From the NCBI RefSeq assembly GCF_013302895.1, contig NZ_VJOK01000002.1, positions 17,571 to 51,759 of the forward strand: a stretch of DNA of 34,189 nucleotides, given 5' to 3'. Below the pieces are notes generated by a model. That model saw only the letters and a list, made by a program, of their open reading frames with translations. It ran no database searches and was not told where the DNA came from. Of the stretch, positions 14,753-21,231 are shown one piece after another. Positions within the stretch are counted from its first letter, which is position 1. The number at the start of each line of letters is the position of its first letter. Made by a program: the position numbers and the translations under genes. Source of the stretch: Streptomyces albus subsp. chlorinus (lineage in GTDB: Bacteria > Actinomycetota > Actinomycetes > Streptomycetales > Streptomycetaceae).

Positions 14753-15625
14753 TCACGGCTGCGGCCCCCGCGTGTAGAACCACAGACGGTCCACCTCGGT
14801 GAACCCCACCGACTCGTACAGCCGGTTGGCGGCGCTGCGGTCCTCGTCGGCCCGGGGACCGTCGTCCACGTACAGGACCACCTCCCGGGCACCGAGTTCC
14901 ACGAGCAGCCTCAGGGCCGAACCGATCAGCGCACGCCCCAGGCCCCGGCCCCGTACCGCCTGCTCCACGGAGATCCACCACAGCACCCCGGTCCCCTCCA
15001 CCGGCGGTCCGACGACCACCTCACCGACGGCCTGCCCGGTGCTTCCACGGACCGCCATGCCCAGGTTGCCGTCCTCACGCCGCTGCGCCATCGCCCCGGA
15101 ACCGCGGGGCAGCAGCTCCGGGGAACCCAGCGGCATCCGCATGTAGCGCCACAGGTCCTCCCCGGTGAACCCGGCCCTCTCCAGTGCGCGGTGAGTGGCC
15201 TGACGGTGCCTCACCGGAAGCGCCTCGACCCCCCGGGTCAGAGCCGAGGAGAAGTCGAACGCACGCAGCGACTCCGTGCCCAGCTCCGTGCACGCGTGCT
15301 CCACCAGAGCCGACGCCACACGCTCGTCCTCCCGGCAGTGCAGCCACAGGATGAACCCCACCTCCGCCGCGCGGAGCACCGCGTACGACACCACTCCGAC
15401 CACCCGGCCCGAGGCGTCCACCGCCACGTCCGTTCGCGGCGGCGCCAGCTGCTCCCACCACCCCGCGTCGATCTCGGAACGCCCCGCCAAGGCCTCACCC
15501 AGCATCCCGGCGGTCACCACGGGCTGCCCCGGGAGACGGTCCTCATTCACGATCCCCAGCACCGCGGCCTCGTCCCCGCCCTCGTACGAACGCATCGTCA
15601 CGGCCGCCGTCGCCATCCTGTTCAT
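14753..15625 (-). CDS. GNAT N-acetyltransferase with two GNAT-like domains
   Basis: 290 aa from the ATG at 15625; ATGs at 15616 and 15661 are alternatives, and GGGGAG lies 9 nt upstream of 15625. The C-terminal domain has the acetyl-CoA loop (VRGRGLGRALIGSALRLL) and the family ending NRLYESVGFTEVDRLWFY. The N-terminal half has a weaker GNAT pattern (GRVVGVVSYAVLRAAEVGFI) without a clean Q/RxxGxG/A loop, so probably one active and one degenerate domain. It would transfer acetyl from acetyl-CoA to an amine. It lies directly after the cyclase-like gene, across a strong hairpin. A cyclase/acetyltransferase pair is known from the acetylated lasso peptide albusnodin, so peptide acetylation is a reasonable but unproven role. 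Self-protection is the alternative. Confidence 0.88.
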   Translation of the reverse strand: MNRMATAAVTMRSYEGGDEAAVLGIVNEDRLPGQPVVTAGMLGEALAGRSEIDAGWWEQLAPPRTDVAVDASGRVVGVVSYAVLRAAEVGFILWLHCREDERVASALVEHACTELGTESLRAFDFSSALTRGVEALPVRHRQATHRALERAGFTGEDLWRYMRMPLGSPELLPRGSGAMAQRREDGNLGMAVRGSTGQAVGEVVVGPPVEGTGVLWWISVEQAVRGRGLGRALIGSALRLLVELGAREVVLYVDDGPRADEDRSAANRLYESVGFTEVDRLWFYTRGPQP

Positions 15626-15680
15626 CTCCCTGCACTCCCCTTCTGCTTGGACTGTTCCCACTGCTTCCCTCGCGCTGCGA

Positions 15681-15715
15681 AGGCCGGGGCGGGATCAGTG
15701 ATCCCGCCCCGGCCT
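15681..15715 (-). terminator. Strong hairpin between cyclase-like and GNAT genes
   Basis: 16-bp perfect arms (AGGCCGGGGCGGGATC) with a 3-nt loop, 31 bp after the cyclase stop and 56 bp before the GNAT start. There is no U-tract, so it may be an attenuator or an RNA stabiliser inside an operon rather than a full stop. Confidence 0.75.
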
Positions 15716-15746
15716 CCCGCCGCTCACCGACCGGACCGACCCGCGG

Positions 15747-17075
15747 TCAGCCGATCGTGGCGCCGTACCGCTCCGCTCCCCTGAGCCAGCGCTCGATGCC
15801 GGCCAGGGAGAGAAGCGTCCCCGTGTCCCGCTCGCCGGCCAGCTTCCGCGGATCGATCAGCCCGGACTCGACCAGCAGCAGCCGCCCGCCGGTGTCGAGC
15901 CGCGCGGCCTGGCCCGTCAGGGCCCCGCTGTAGTACTGCTTGCGCGGCGACAGCTTCGCCGTCGCACCCGACGGCAGCAGCTCCAGCACCAGCGCCTTGC
16001 CCCGCCAGTACTTCGACGGGAGGTCGGTACCGCAGCGGTCCGCGAGCGGAACGGCCAGCGCCGCCGCCACGAACGAGGGCTCCAGGAACGGCGACCGCTC
16101 CGGCACCCGGCCCGCCTGCGGCGGCACCGTGTGCGGGAACAGCGCGTCGTGCGCGTCCGCCTCGGCCCAGGTACGGCCGGCCCGCGCGTGCGCGGCCACC
16201 TCCTCGGCCACCCACCGGCGCGACCACTCGGTCGCGTAGGTCCGGTACGGCTCCTGCAGGAGGTCCGGCGCCACCGGGTCACACCACTCGACCCAGTTCT
16301 CCGCCCAGTACATGGCGGCCCGCAGCCTGCGCGGCAGCAGCCGCGCCGCGATCGCGGCCACCTCGCCGGGAACACCCGGACCGGAGCCCGCCATGTCCCG
16401 CAGATAGCGGTGAGCCCCCCGCAGGCCGCGCCGCCTGGCGATCTCCACCGTCGCGAAGCGCGGGGTACCGAGCAGCTCATCCGACCCGTCCCCGGACAGG
16501 ATCACCCCGATTCCCCGGTCCTCCGCATACGCCGAAGCAGCCGCGTGCACCTCGGGCAGCCCGTCCAGCCGCGGACCCACCGGGGACCACAGCGGCTCGA
16601 CCCGGTCACGGGCCGGATCGAGAACGACCAGCTCGACGTCCAGGCCGAAAGCGTCCAGCAGCCGCCGGACCTCCGCGACCGAACCCCCGCCGCTGTCGTC
16701 ACTCAGGTCGATGGTGAAGGCCGTCACGCGCCTGCCCTCCGCGACCTCGCAGGCGTGCAGCAGCACGGCCAGCGAATCGAGCCCACCCGAGAGCATCACC
16801 CCGATGCCCTCCGCATCACCGATCGCCGCCCGCACCGCGTCGGCGAACGCCGCACGCAGCCCCAGCGGAGCCGGCTCAGGAACGAGGGGAGACGGGCTCA
16901 GGCGCTCGACGCCCTTCCAGAAGCTGACGGGCACGAACTCACCCGACAGCACGGGCGGGGCCAGCAACAGCCCCACCGAACGCAGATCCACCCCCGGAAC
17001 GGGGCCGGCGAGCATCAGCGGGTTCACCGCGATGTCACCGGCCCCGCCCCGAAAGCGCGGCAGGTAGTCGATCAC
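15747..17075 (-). CDS. Asparagine-synthetase-like ATP-dependent amide-forming enzyme (macrolactam-cyclase type)
   Basis: 442 aa, GTG start overlapping the stop of the 46-aa gene by 4 bp (GTGA). It has the ATP-pyrophosphatase loop SGGLDS at residues 96-101 and the second AsnB motif ILSGDGSDELLG near 200-212. Later RKQYYSG resembles the C-terminal substrate region. The N-terminal glutaminase domain is reduced to about 85 residues, with FWKGVERLSPSP as the only familiar piece, so glutamine hydrolysis is unlikely. Such enzymes adenylate a carboxylate and join it to an amine, as in lasso peptide cyclases and beta-lactam synthetases. The 46-aa peptide translated just before it is the obvious candidate substrate. 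No lasso B1 (RRE) or B2 (protease) gene is present, so it is not a standard lasso cluster. Confidence 0.88.
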   Translation of the reverse strand: MIDYLPRFRGGAGDIAVNPLMLAGPVPGVDLRSVGLLLAPPVLSGEFVPVSFWKGVERLSPSPLVPEPAPLGLRAAFADAVRAAIGDAEGIGVMLSGGLDSLAVLLHACEVAEGRRVTAFTIDLSDDSGGGSVAEVRRLLDAFGLDVELVVLDPARDRVEPLWSPVGPRLDGLPEVHAAASAYAEDRGIGVILSGDGSDELLGTPRFATVEIARRRGLRGAHRYLRDMAGSGPGVPGEVAAIAARLLPRRLRAAMYWAENWVEWCDPVAPDLLQEPYRTYATEWSRRWVAEEVAAHARAGRTWAEADAHDALFPHTVPPQAGRVPERSPFLEPSFVAAALAVPLADRCGTDLPSKYWRGKALVLELLPSGATAKLSPRKQYYSGALTGQAARLDTGGRLLLVESGLIDPRKLAGERDTGTLLSLAGIERWLRGAERYGATIG

Positions 17076-17212
17076 TTGGTGATCGAGAGACCGATCACGC
17101 GGACCACCCGGGCCGCCAGGCCCCTGACGCCGCGGAGCGGCTCGCCGAAGGTGTAGCCCTTCGAACCCAGGCCGTGGCCGCCGCCGTCACCGGGGTGCGA
17201 CTTCTTCGACAT
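17072..17212 (-). CDS. 46-aa peptide coupled to the cyclase-like gene (candidate substrate)
   Basis: ATG with GAGGAGC 9 nt upstream. The first part is Gly/His/Lys-rich (KKSHPGDGGGHGLGSKGYTF) and the end is basic and hydrophobic (RGLAARVVRVIGLSITK). The only acidic residues are Asp9 and Glu24. Gly16 to Glu24 is a nine-residue spacing that would suit a macrolactam, but the canonical lasso leader Thr at -2 is absent. Its stop overlaps the GTG of the enzyme gene, which indicates translational coupling and tight stoichiometry. The ribosome site is fully paired in leader hairpin R10. It could be a modified peptide or a small partner subunit. Confidence 0.8.
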   Translation of the reverse strand: MSKKSHPGDGGGHGLGSKGYTFGEPLRGVRGLAARVVRVIGLSITK

Positions 17213-17221
17213 GACTCATCA

Positions 17222-17424
17222 GCTCCTCTTGAACCGCGTGGGCGTCCCGCGCTGCGGCGGTGGCGCCCGGCCGGGTCCTTCCCGGCACGAGCCGGAAGGC
17301 GGGCCCCCTGGGTGGCCGCAAGTGCTTTTCTTGCGGCCACCCAGGGGGTCTGCCAGGCTCAAGTGCCGGGAAGGACCTGGCCGGTGCCCACCGCTGCGGA
17401 CCGCCCGCGCAGCTCAAGAGGAGC
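17222..17424 (-). promoter_or_regulatory. Leader hairpin element R10 (before 46-aa peptide/cyclase unit)
   Basis: A 203-bp nested inverted repeat. The base pairs GCTCCTCTTGA (17222-17232) with TCAAGAGGAGC (17414-17424): in RNA the ribosome site UCAAGAGGAGC is completely covered by an upstream anti-sequence. Inward is GGTCCTTCCCGGCA with its complement, then the internal loop GAGCC-ggaa-GGC/GCC-a-GGCTC, and an inner stem ending in CCGCAAG-tgctttt-CTTGCGG. Confidence 0.9.
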
Positions 17425-18629
17425 CCCCACGCTGGAGAGTGCGTCCCGGGGACGGGGCCTCCAGGGGAAGAGCACCAAGGAGCACCGGCCGTCCGCCTCG
17501 CACCACCTGGCTCCGGGAGACGACGTGACGGCCGGGACCGCGGGCCGGGTGCCGGACGCCCGGTGCCCCCGGTGCCCCCGGTGCCCCCGGCGCTCCCGGC
17601 GCTCCCGGCGCTCCCGGCACGGACGCCCCGCGTGGATGCCCGGCCGGTGGCTCGGGCCTGGCGCCCGGGGCTCGCGCCTGGGGCATATCCCCCGGCTAGC
17701 AACGGAGTTGCGCTCGCCGCCGTAGCCATGCGGCGCGGCGGAACCGGGGACCGCGGCCACCATACGGACCACGCTGCCGGCCTGGCGCATCCTGGTCGCA
17801 CTGGGCGGTGCCTTGCCGGCCTGTGGTGCCATCCACCCGCTCACCCTGGTGCAGCGCACACAGCGACACCACGGCAGACCGCCCGGGCCCGGCATGGGGC
17901 GCCCAAGGAACAGGGCGCCGGGCGCCGGGCGCCGGGCGCCGGGCGCCGACCAGCATCCAGCGTGAGTCACGGCCCCAGCCACTCGCCCACCCGCAGCAGC
18001 ACCGAACCTGGATACCCCGGGCACACTTCACGGCTCCCCGCCCGGACCCCACCAGGGGACCCCACCAGGAACGGTCGCTGCCGGAGACGGACAGAACCGC
18101 ACAGAGCGCAGTGCACAGGGCTCGCAGAGCGAACAGAAAGAACAGAAAGAACAGAGGCAGGAGCCGTCGCAAACCACCGCGCCACACCGCAACGGCCCTG
18201 CACCTCACCGCAGATCGGCGGAAAAGGAACAGGAACGGAACGTCGGAAACGAAGACGCTCTCCTCACCGACTCGTCGCCCCCTGCCCGAGAGCAACAGCC
18301 TGTGCCTCCCCTCTCCGGGAATGCCCCGGCCCCGCCCGGGCGGAGGCGAACACACTCCGGGGCCCACCATCCGCCCGGGGTACGCAGAGCCGAGCCCGCC
18401 CGCCGGGGAAGCCGGTGGCGGCGACCGGCCTCATGGAGCGGACACCAGGCACCGGCCTGAACCTCTCTACGGTGTGGGCGGCCGACCTGTCACGGACGTG
18501 GGGTGAGGACACCGACTCGCTCGCCGCCTGCGTGCGGCGCGGCTCGCCGTGCCGGTCGGCCGCACTGAGGCAGCGGCGGGGGCGGGGGTGATGGGGGCGG
18601 GGGGTGGGGGGTGGGGGGTGGGGAACAAG
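17425..18629. other. 1.2-kb gene-free stretch with tandem repeats
   Basis: No reading frame here has a ribosome site and convincing protein content. It holds a 9-bp tandem repeat (GTGCCCCCG then GCGCTCCCG, 17561-17619), a GGGCGCC run (about 17919-17950), a GAACAGAAA repeat (about 18130-18155) and a G-run tract (18584-18624) able in principle to form G-quadruplexes. It lies upstream of the R10 unit and downstream of the AKR terminator, so the R10 promoter is probably at its left end. Confidence 0.5.
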
Positions 18630-18662
18630 CTCGGGCCGGCACGCGGTGCGTGCCGGCCCGAG
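18630..18662 (-). terminator. Hairpin terminator after aldo/keto reductase gene
   Basis: 15-bp perfect arms (CTCGGGCCGGCACGC) with a 3-nt loop, 25 bp past the stop. A second small hairpin (GCCCGG/CCGGGC) spans the stop itself. Confidence 0.82.
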
Positions 18663-18686
18663 AACGATCCGGCCCGAAGGCCCGGC

Positions 18687-19547
18687 TCAGTGCCGGGCCC
18701 CGGCCTTCCCCGCGGACTCCCGCAGCAGCCGCCGGTACTCGCTGACAACCTCCGGATCCACCTCGAAGGACAGCGAGGCGACCAGCTCCCGAAGGTGCGC
18801 GGGATTGTCCGAACCGACCGCCACCGCCTCCACCTCGGGGAGGTGGAAAGCGGCACGGAAGGCGGCCTGCGCCGTGGTGGCCCGCTCCGGCTCCCGCAGG
18901 AACACCCGGGGGTCGAACCGGCCCCACATGGAGTCGGCCTCGCCACCACCGAAGGGACTCATCCCCCACACCCGCGAGGGACGCAGCCGCTCCACCAGCA
19001 GCTGAGCCGCGTCGAGGACCTCGGCCTTGACCAGCAGACCGGAGCGGACCATCACCACATCGGGGCGGGGCAACCCGGCCACGAGCGCGCCCAGAGGGCG
19101 CGGGTCCCAGGACGAGACGCCCCAGGACCCGCACACACCGCTCGAGGCGGCATCCTCCAGCACCTGGCAGGCAGCCGCCAGCCGCTCGCGGCGCAGCGGC
19201 CCAGAACCCTCGGACAGGCTGTGCTCCGGATTGTGGAGGAAGACCACATCCGGCTCCCGCCCCAGGTCCTGGGCCGCACGCTCCACCGCCGCACGCAGAC
19301 GCACCGGATCCAGGGAGTGCTCCGACGCCCGGCCGGGCACCGGAAAGTACCCGACCTTCGTCGACACCCTGAACCGCGGCAGCAGGTCACCGGCGACCCG
19401 CGCCAACGTCTCGTGCGAACGGAACCCCAGGTAGTTGGAGCTCGTATCCAGAGCCCCAACCCCCAGGTCGAGCGCCTCCCTCAGGACAGCGGGCTCGTGA
19501 CGAGACCGGTGTAGCCCAAGGACAGCTCCTTGGTGAGCGGCGCGCAC
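18687..19547 (-). CDS. Aldo/keto reductase
   Basis: 286 aa from a GTG at 19547 preceded by AAGGAGGG 5 nt upstream. The start lies inside the end of the JmjC gene (67-bp overlap in another frame), so the two are translated together. The AKR catalytic tetrad is visible: Asp34 and Tyr39 (GALDTSSNY), Lys64 (VSTKVG) and His105 (VVFLHNPE). The N terminus is shorter than usual, missing most of the first beta hairpin. Family members use NADPH to reduce carbonyls or oxidise alcohols. Next to an oxygenase it could oxidise or reduce a hydroxylated side chain made by its neighbour, which is inference. A catabolic role is the alternative. Confidence 0.9.
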   Translation of the reverse strand: MRAAHQGAVLGLHRSRHEPAVLREALDLGVGALDTSSNYLGFRSHETLARVAGDLLPRFRVSTKVGYFPVPGRASEHSLDPVRLRAAVERAAQDLGREPDVVFLHNPEHSLSEGSGPLRRERLAAACQVLEDAASSGVCGSWGVSSWDPRPLGALVAGLPRPDVVMVRSGLLVKAEVLDAAQLLVERLRPSRVWGMSPFGGGEADSMWGRFDPRVFLREPERATTAQAAFRAAFHLPEVEAVAVGSDNPAHLRELVASLSFEVDPEVVSEYRRLLRESAGKAGARH

Positions 19548-20677
19548 AGTCCCTCCTTCACCAGCGTCTCGGCGATCTCGGTCACATCGAAGCCCACCGC
19601 CTCCTTCACCGCGTCCAGGCCGACAGGGCCGCCGTCCAGCAGCAGCCGCACAGCCGGCAGCGCGCGCCCGGCGAAGAGCAGGTTGCGGCCCGCGGCCGTC
19701 ACACTCACCACCGAGCCCTCCACCTCGATCCGAGGCCGGAAGTGGGTGTTGCACACCACCGCCTTCAGCGGACCGAAGATGTCGACGAACGGAACATTCC
19801 GCGTCGGGAACGGCTGCTGCTCGTACGCGGCCAGGTACTTGGCCGGAGGGTTCTCCTGGAAGAACTCCCCGAGCTCCTCCAGGAGCTCGGACGTGTCCGC
19901 CCCCGGGTTCCGGTCCAGGTCGTGCCGGAAGATCTCCTTCGTCCGGACCCAGTCCCCTCCCCACGCGACATAACTCGCCCCCGTGCGCTTGGTGATACCG
20001 AACGTCGCGTGCAGGCTGAAGCCGGAACCGCTGCCGTTGCGCGTCGCCTGGTGCCAGAAGCCCCGCGGGATGTGCATGACATCACCCGGCTTCATGACCC
20101 CGGACCAGACACCCTCCTCACTGGGGGCGGTGTTGGGGTCGGCGTCCCGGTACATCGGCGCCGGCCGGGAAGTGCCGCGCACCTCCCACTCCTTCTCCCC
20201 CGCGAGCTGCACGATCACCACATCGTGGTCGTCCCAGTGCAGCGGGAAGCCCGACGCCTCGTTCGTCGTCAGGTACACGTTCACCTGCACCCGCTCCCGC
20301 GCCCACCACTGCAAGGCCTGGCAGGCGACCTCCATCGTCGGGTCGAAGGTGTTGAGCTGGTCCAGGATCAGCGTGGCGCCCTCCCGGAGGAACCCGCCCA
20401 GGCGGTTCATGTCCACCATCGGGATGGCCTGCCCCCGGGGACTCACCGTGTCGGTGATGTACTTCGCCGGGTGCAGCTCCTCGCCGTTCTGGAAGAGCCG
20501 GAACTGCGGGCGGTTGAGGCTCCTGCGCATCACGACGTCCAGCAGGTGCTCCGGCGTCAGGATCCGCTCCAGCAGCTCCAGGTCGCCGATGTTGCCCCGC
20601 GCGAAGCTCTTCCCGATCTCGTCGGGACCGGTCCACCCGAGCGCCTTCTCGATCGCGCTCACCAACTCGTGCCTCAT
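19481..20677 (-). CDS. JmjC/cupin-4-type Fe(II)/2-oxoglutarate oxygenase
   Basis: 398 aa, ATG with AGGAGGAAGTAC upstream. The metal triad is HxD...H: His147 and Asp149 (FPLHWDDHD), His209 (HIPRGFWHQATR). The order of cupin strands, VVIVQLAGEKEWEV then KPGDVMHIPRG, is that of the RoxA/MINA-like (Cupin_4) hydroxylases. The C-terminal 130 residues look like the winged-helix tail these enzymes carry. The family hydroxylates protein or peptide side chains. The gene follows the 57-aa peptide gene across a U-tract hairpin and overlaps the AKR gene, so that peptide is the obvious candidate substrate. A ribosomal-protein substrate is less likely in an accessory island. Confidence 0.9.
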   Translation of the reverse strand: MRHELVSAIEKALGWTGPDEIGKSFARGNIGDLELLERILTPEHLLDVVMRRSLNRPQFRLFQNGEELHPAKYITDTVSPRGQAIPMVDMNRLGGFLREGATLILDQLNTFDPTMEVACQALQWWARERVQVNVYLTTNEASGFPLHWDDHDVVIVQLAGEKEWEVRGTSRPAPMYRDADPNTAPSEEGVWSGVMKPGDVMHIPRGFWHQATRNGSGSGFSLHATFGITKRTGASYVAWGGDWVRTKEIFRHDLDRNPGADTSELLEELGEFFQENPPAKYLAAYEQQPFPTRNVPFVDIFGPLKAVVCNTHFRPRIEVEGSVVSVTAAGRNLLFAGRALPAVRLLLDGGPVGLDAVKEAVGFDVTEIAETLVKEGLCAPLTKELSLGYTGLVTSPLS

Positions 20678-20720
20678 GTACTTCCTCCTGCGTGAGTTCG
20701 CTGATGTGTGCGGAAAAGCC

Positions 20721-20758
20721 GGCGGGGGCCGACGCGACGCATCGCGCCGACCCCCGCC
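20721..20758 (-). terminator. Hairpin with U-tract between 57-aa peptide and JmjC genes (attenuator)
   Basis: 17-bp arms with two wobble-type mismatches (GGCGGGGGCCGACGCGA), followed on the minus strand by GGCTTTTCC. It lies between the peptide stop and the JmjC start, where partial termination would give more peptide than enzyme mRNA, as in many peptide operons. Confidence 0.8.
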
Positions 20759-20771
20759 GCTGCCGGGACCG

Positions 20772-20945
20772 TCAGTGGTCGCTCAGGTTGCCGTCACCGC
20801 CCGGCCACGGGGCGTCCCCGGAGCTGCCCTGGTTGTCGGACCGGAGGCTGTCGTACCGGTTCTGGACGACCTCCAGCTCGTTCACCGCCAGGACGAGCCC
20901 CGAGTCGGGCCCCGCCTGGCTCTTCACCTGCGCCTGTGCACTCAC
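20772..20945 (-). CDS. 57-aa peptide upstream of the JmjC/AKR genes (candidate modified precursor)
   Basis: GTG with AAGGAG 6 nt upstream, overlapping the stop of the 27-aa gene by 4 bp. The first two thirds look leader-like and helical (SGLVLAVNELEVVQNRYDSL). The end is a short Gly/Asp/Pro/Trp tail (GSSGDAPWPGGDGNLSDH). No Cys, so it is not a lanthipeptide or thiopeptide precursor. Hydroxylation of Asp, Asn or His in the tail by the adjacent JmjC enzyme would fit the family chemistry. Not recognised as a known precursor family. Confidence 0.8.
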   Translation of the reverse strand: MSAQAQVKSQAGPDSGLVLAVNELEVVQNRYDSLRSDNQGSSGDAPWPGGDGNLSDH

Positions 20946-21025
20946 GCCGTGCTCCTTCCGCTGGAACCTCCCGCCCCGCTCTGGGACAGGAGAGCGACCC
21001 CCTCCACTCGGGAGAGAGCAGCCAT
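20942..21025 (-). CDS. 27-aa leader peptide/small ORF with very strong ribosome site
   Basis: ATG with GAGGAGGAGGTG 5-6 nt upstream, the strongest ribosome site of the island. It encodes MAALSRVEGVALLSQSGAGG followed by SSGRSTA. The stop shares 4 bp (GTGA) with the start of the 57-aa gene, so ribosomes finishing it can restart there. It may be a translational leader feeding the second peptide, or a second peptide in its own right. Confidence 0.65.
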   Translation of the reverse strand: MAALSRVEGVALLSQSGAGGSSGRSTA

Positions 21026-21036
21026 GAACACCTCCT

Positions 21037-21231
21037 CCTCACGCGCCGCAGCGCGGCGCCCCACGAGGGGCACGAAGAGGTGTCCGGCCGGTCCTTTCCG
21101 GCACGAGCCGGAAGGCAGATCGGTTGGGGGGCCGCAAGTGCTTTCCTTGCGGCCCCCCAGCCGATCTGCCAGGCTCAAGTGCCGGAAAGGACCGGCCGGA
21201 CACCTCTTGCCCCGAGCGCCTTCACACGCGT
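21037..21231 (-). promoter_or_regulatory. Leader hairpin element R11 (before 27-aa/57-aa/JmjC/AKR unit)
   Basis: The outer stem is 29 bp perfect (21075-21103 with 21180-21208), extended by GGGGC/GCCCC and GGCGC/GCGCC. ACGCG/CGCGT and CCT/AGG reach the ribosome site of the 27-aa gene. The internal loop GAGCC-ggaa-GGC/GCC-a-GGCTC is identical to R10. The inner stem is different in sequence but equally paired (GATCGGTTGGGGGGCCGC), with tip CGCAAG-tgctttc-CTTGCG. Confidence 0.88.

Noticed and set aside
15747..17212. Standard lasso peptide cluster
   Set aside because: No B1/RRE or B2 protease gene is present, and the 46-aa peptide lacks the leader Thr at -2 and the YxxPxL motif. Only the cyclase-like enzyme fits.
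17414..17686. A minus-strand frame with collagen-like PGA repeats
   Set aside because: The repeat comes from a 9-bp GC-rich tandem repeat. There is no acceptable ribosome site and it runs through leader hairpin R10.
5691..21231. Integron-type attC sites and gene cassettes
   Set aside because: The one-gene-per-hairpin layout invites the comparison, but the core sites (GTTRRRY/RYYYAAC) are not present, the hairpins lie 5' of genes over the ribosome site, and no integron integrase is in the window.
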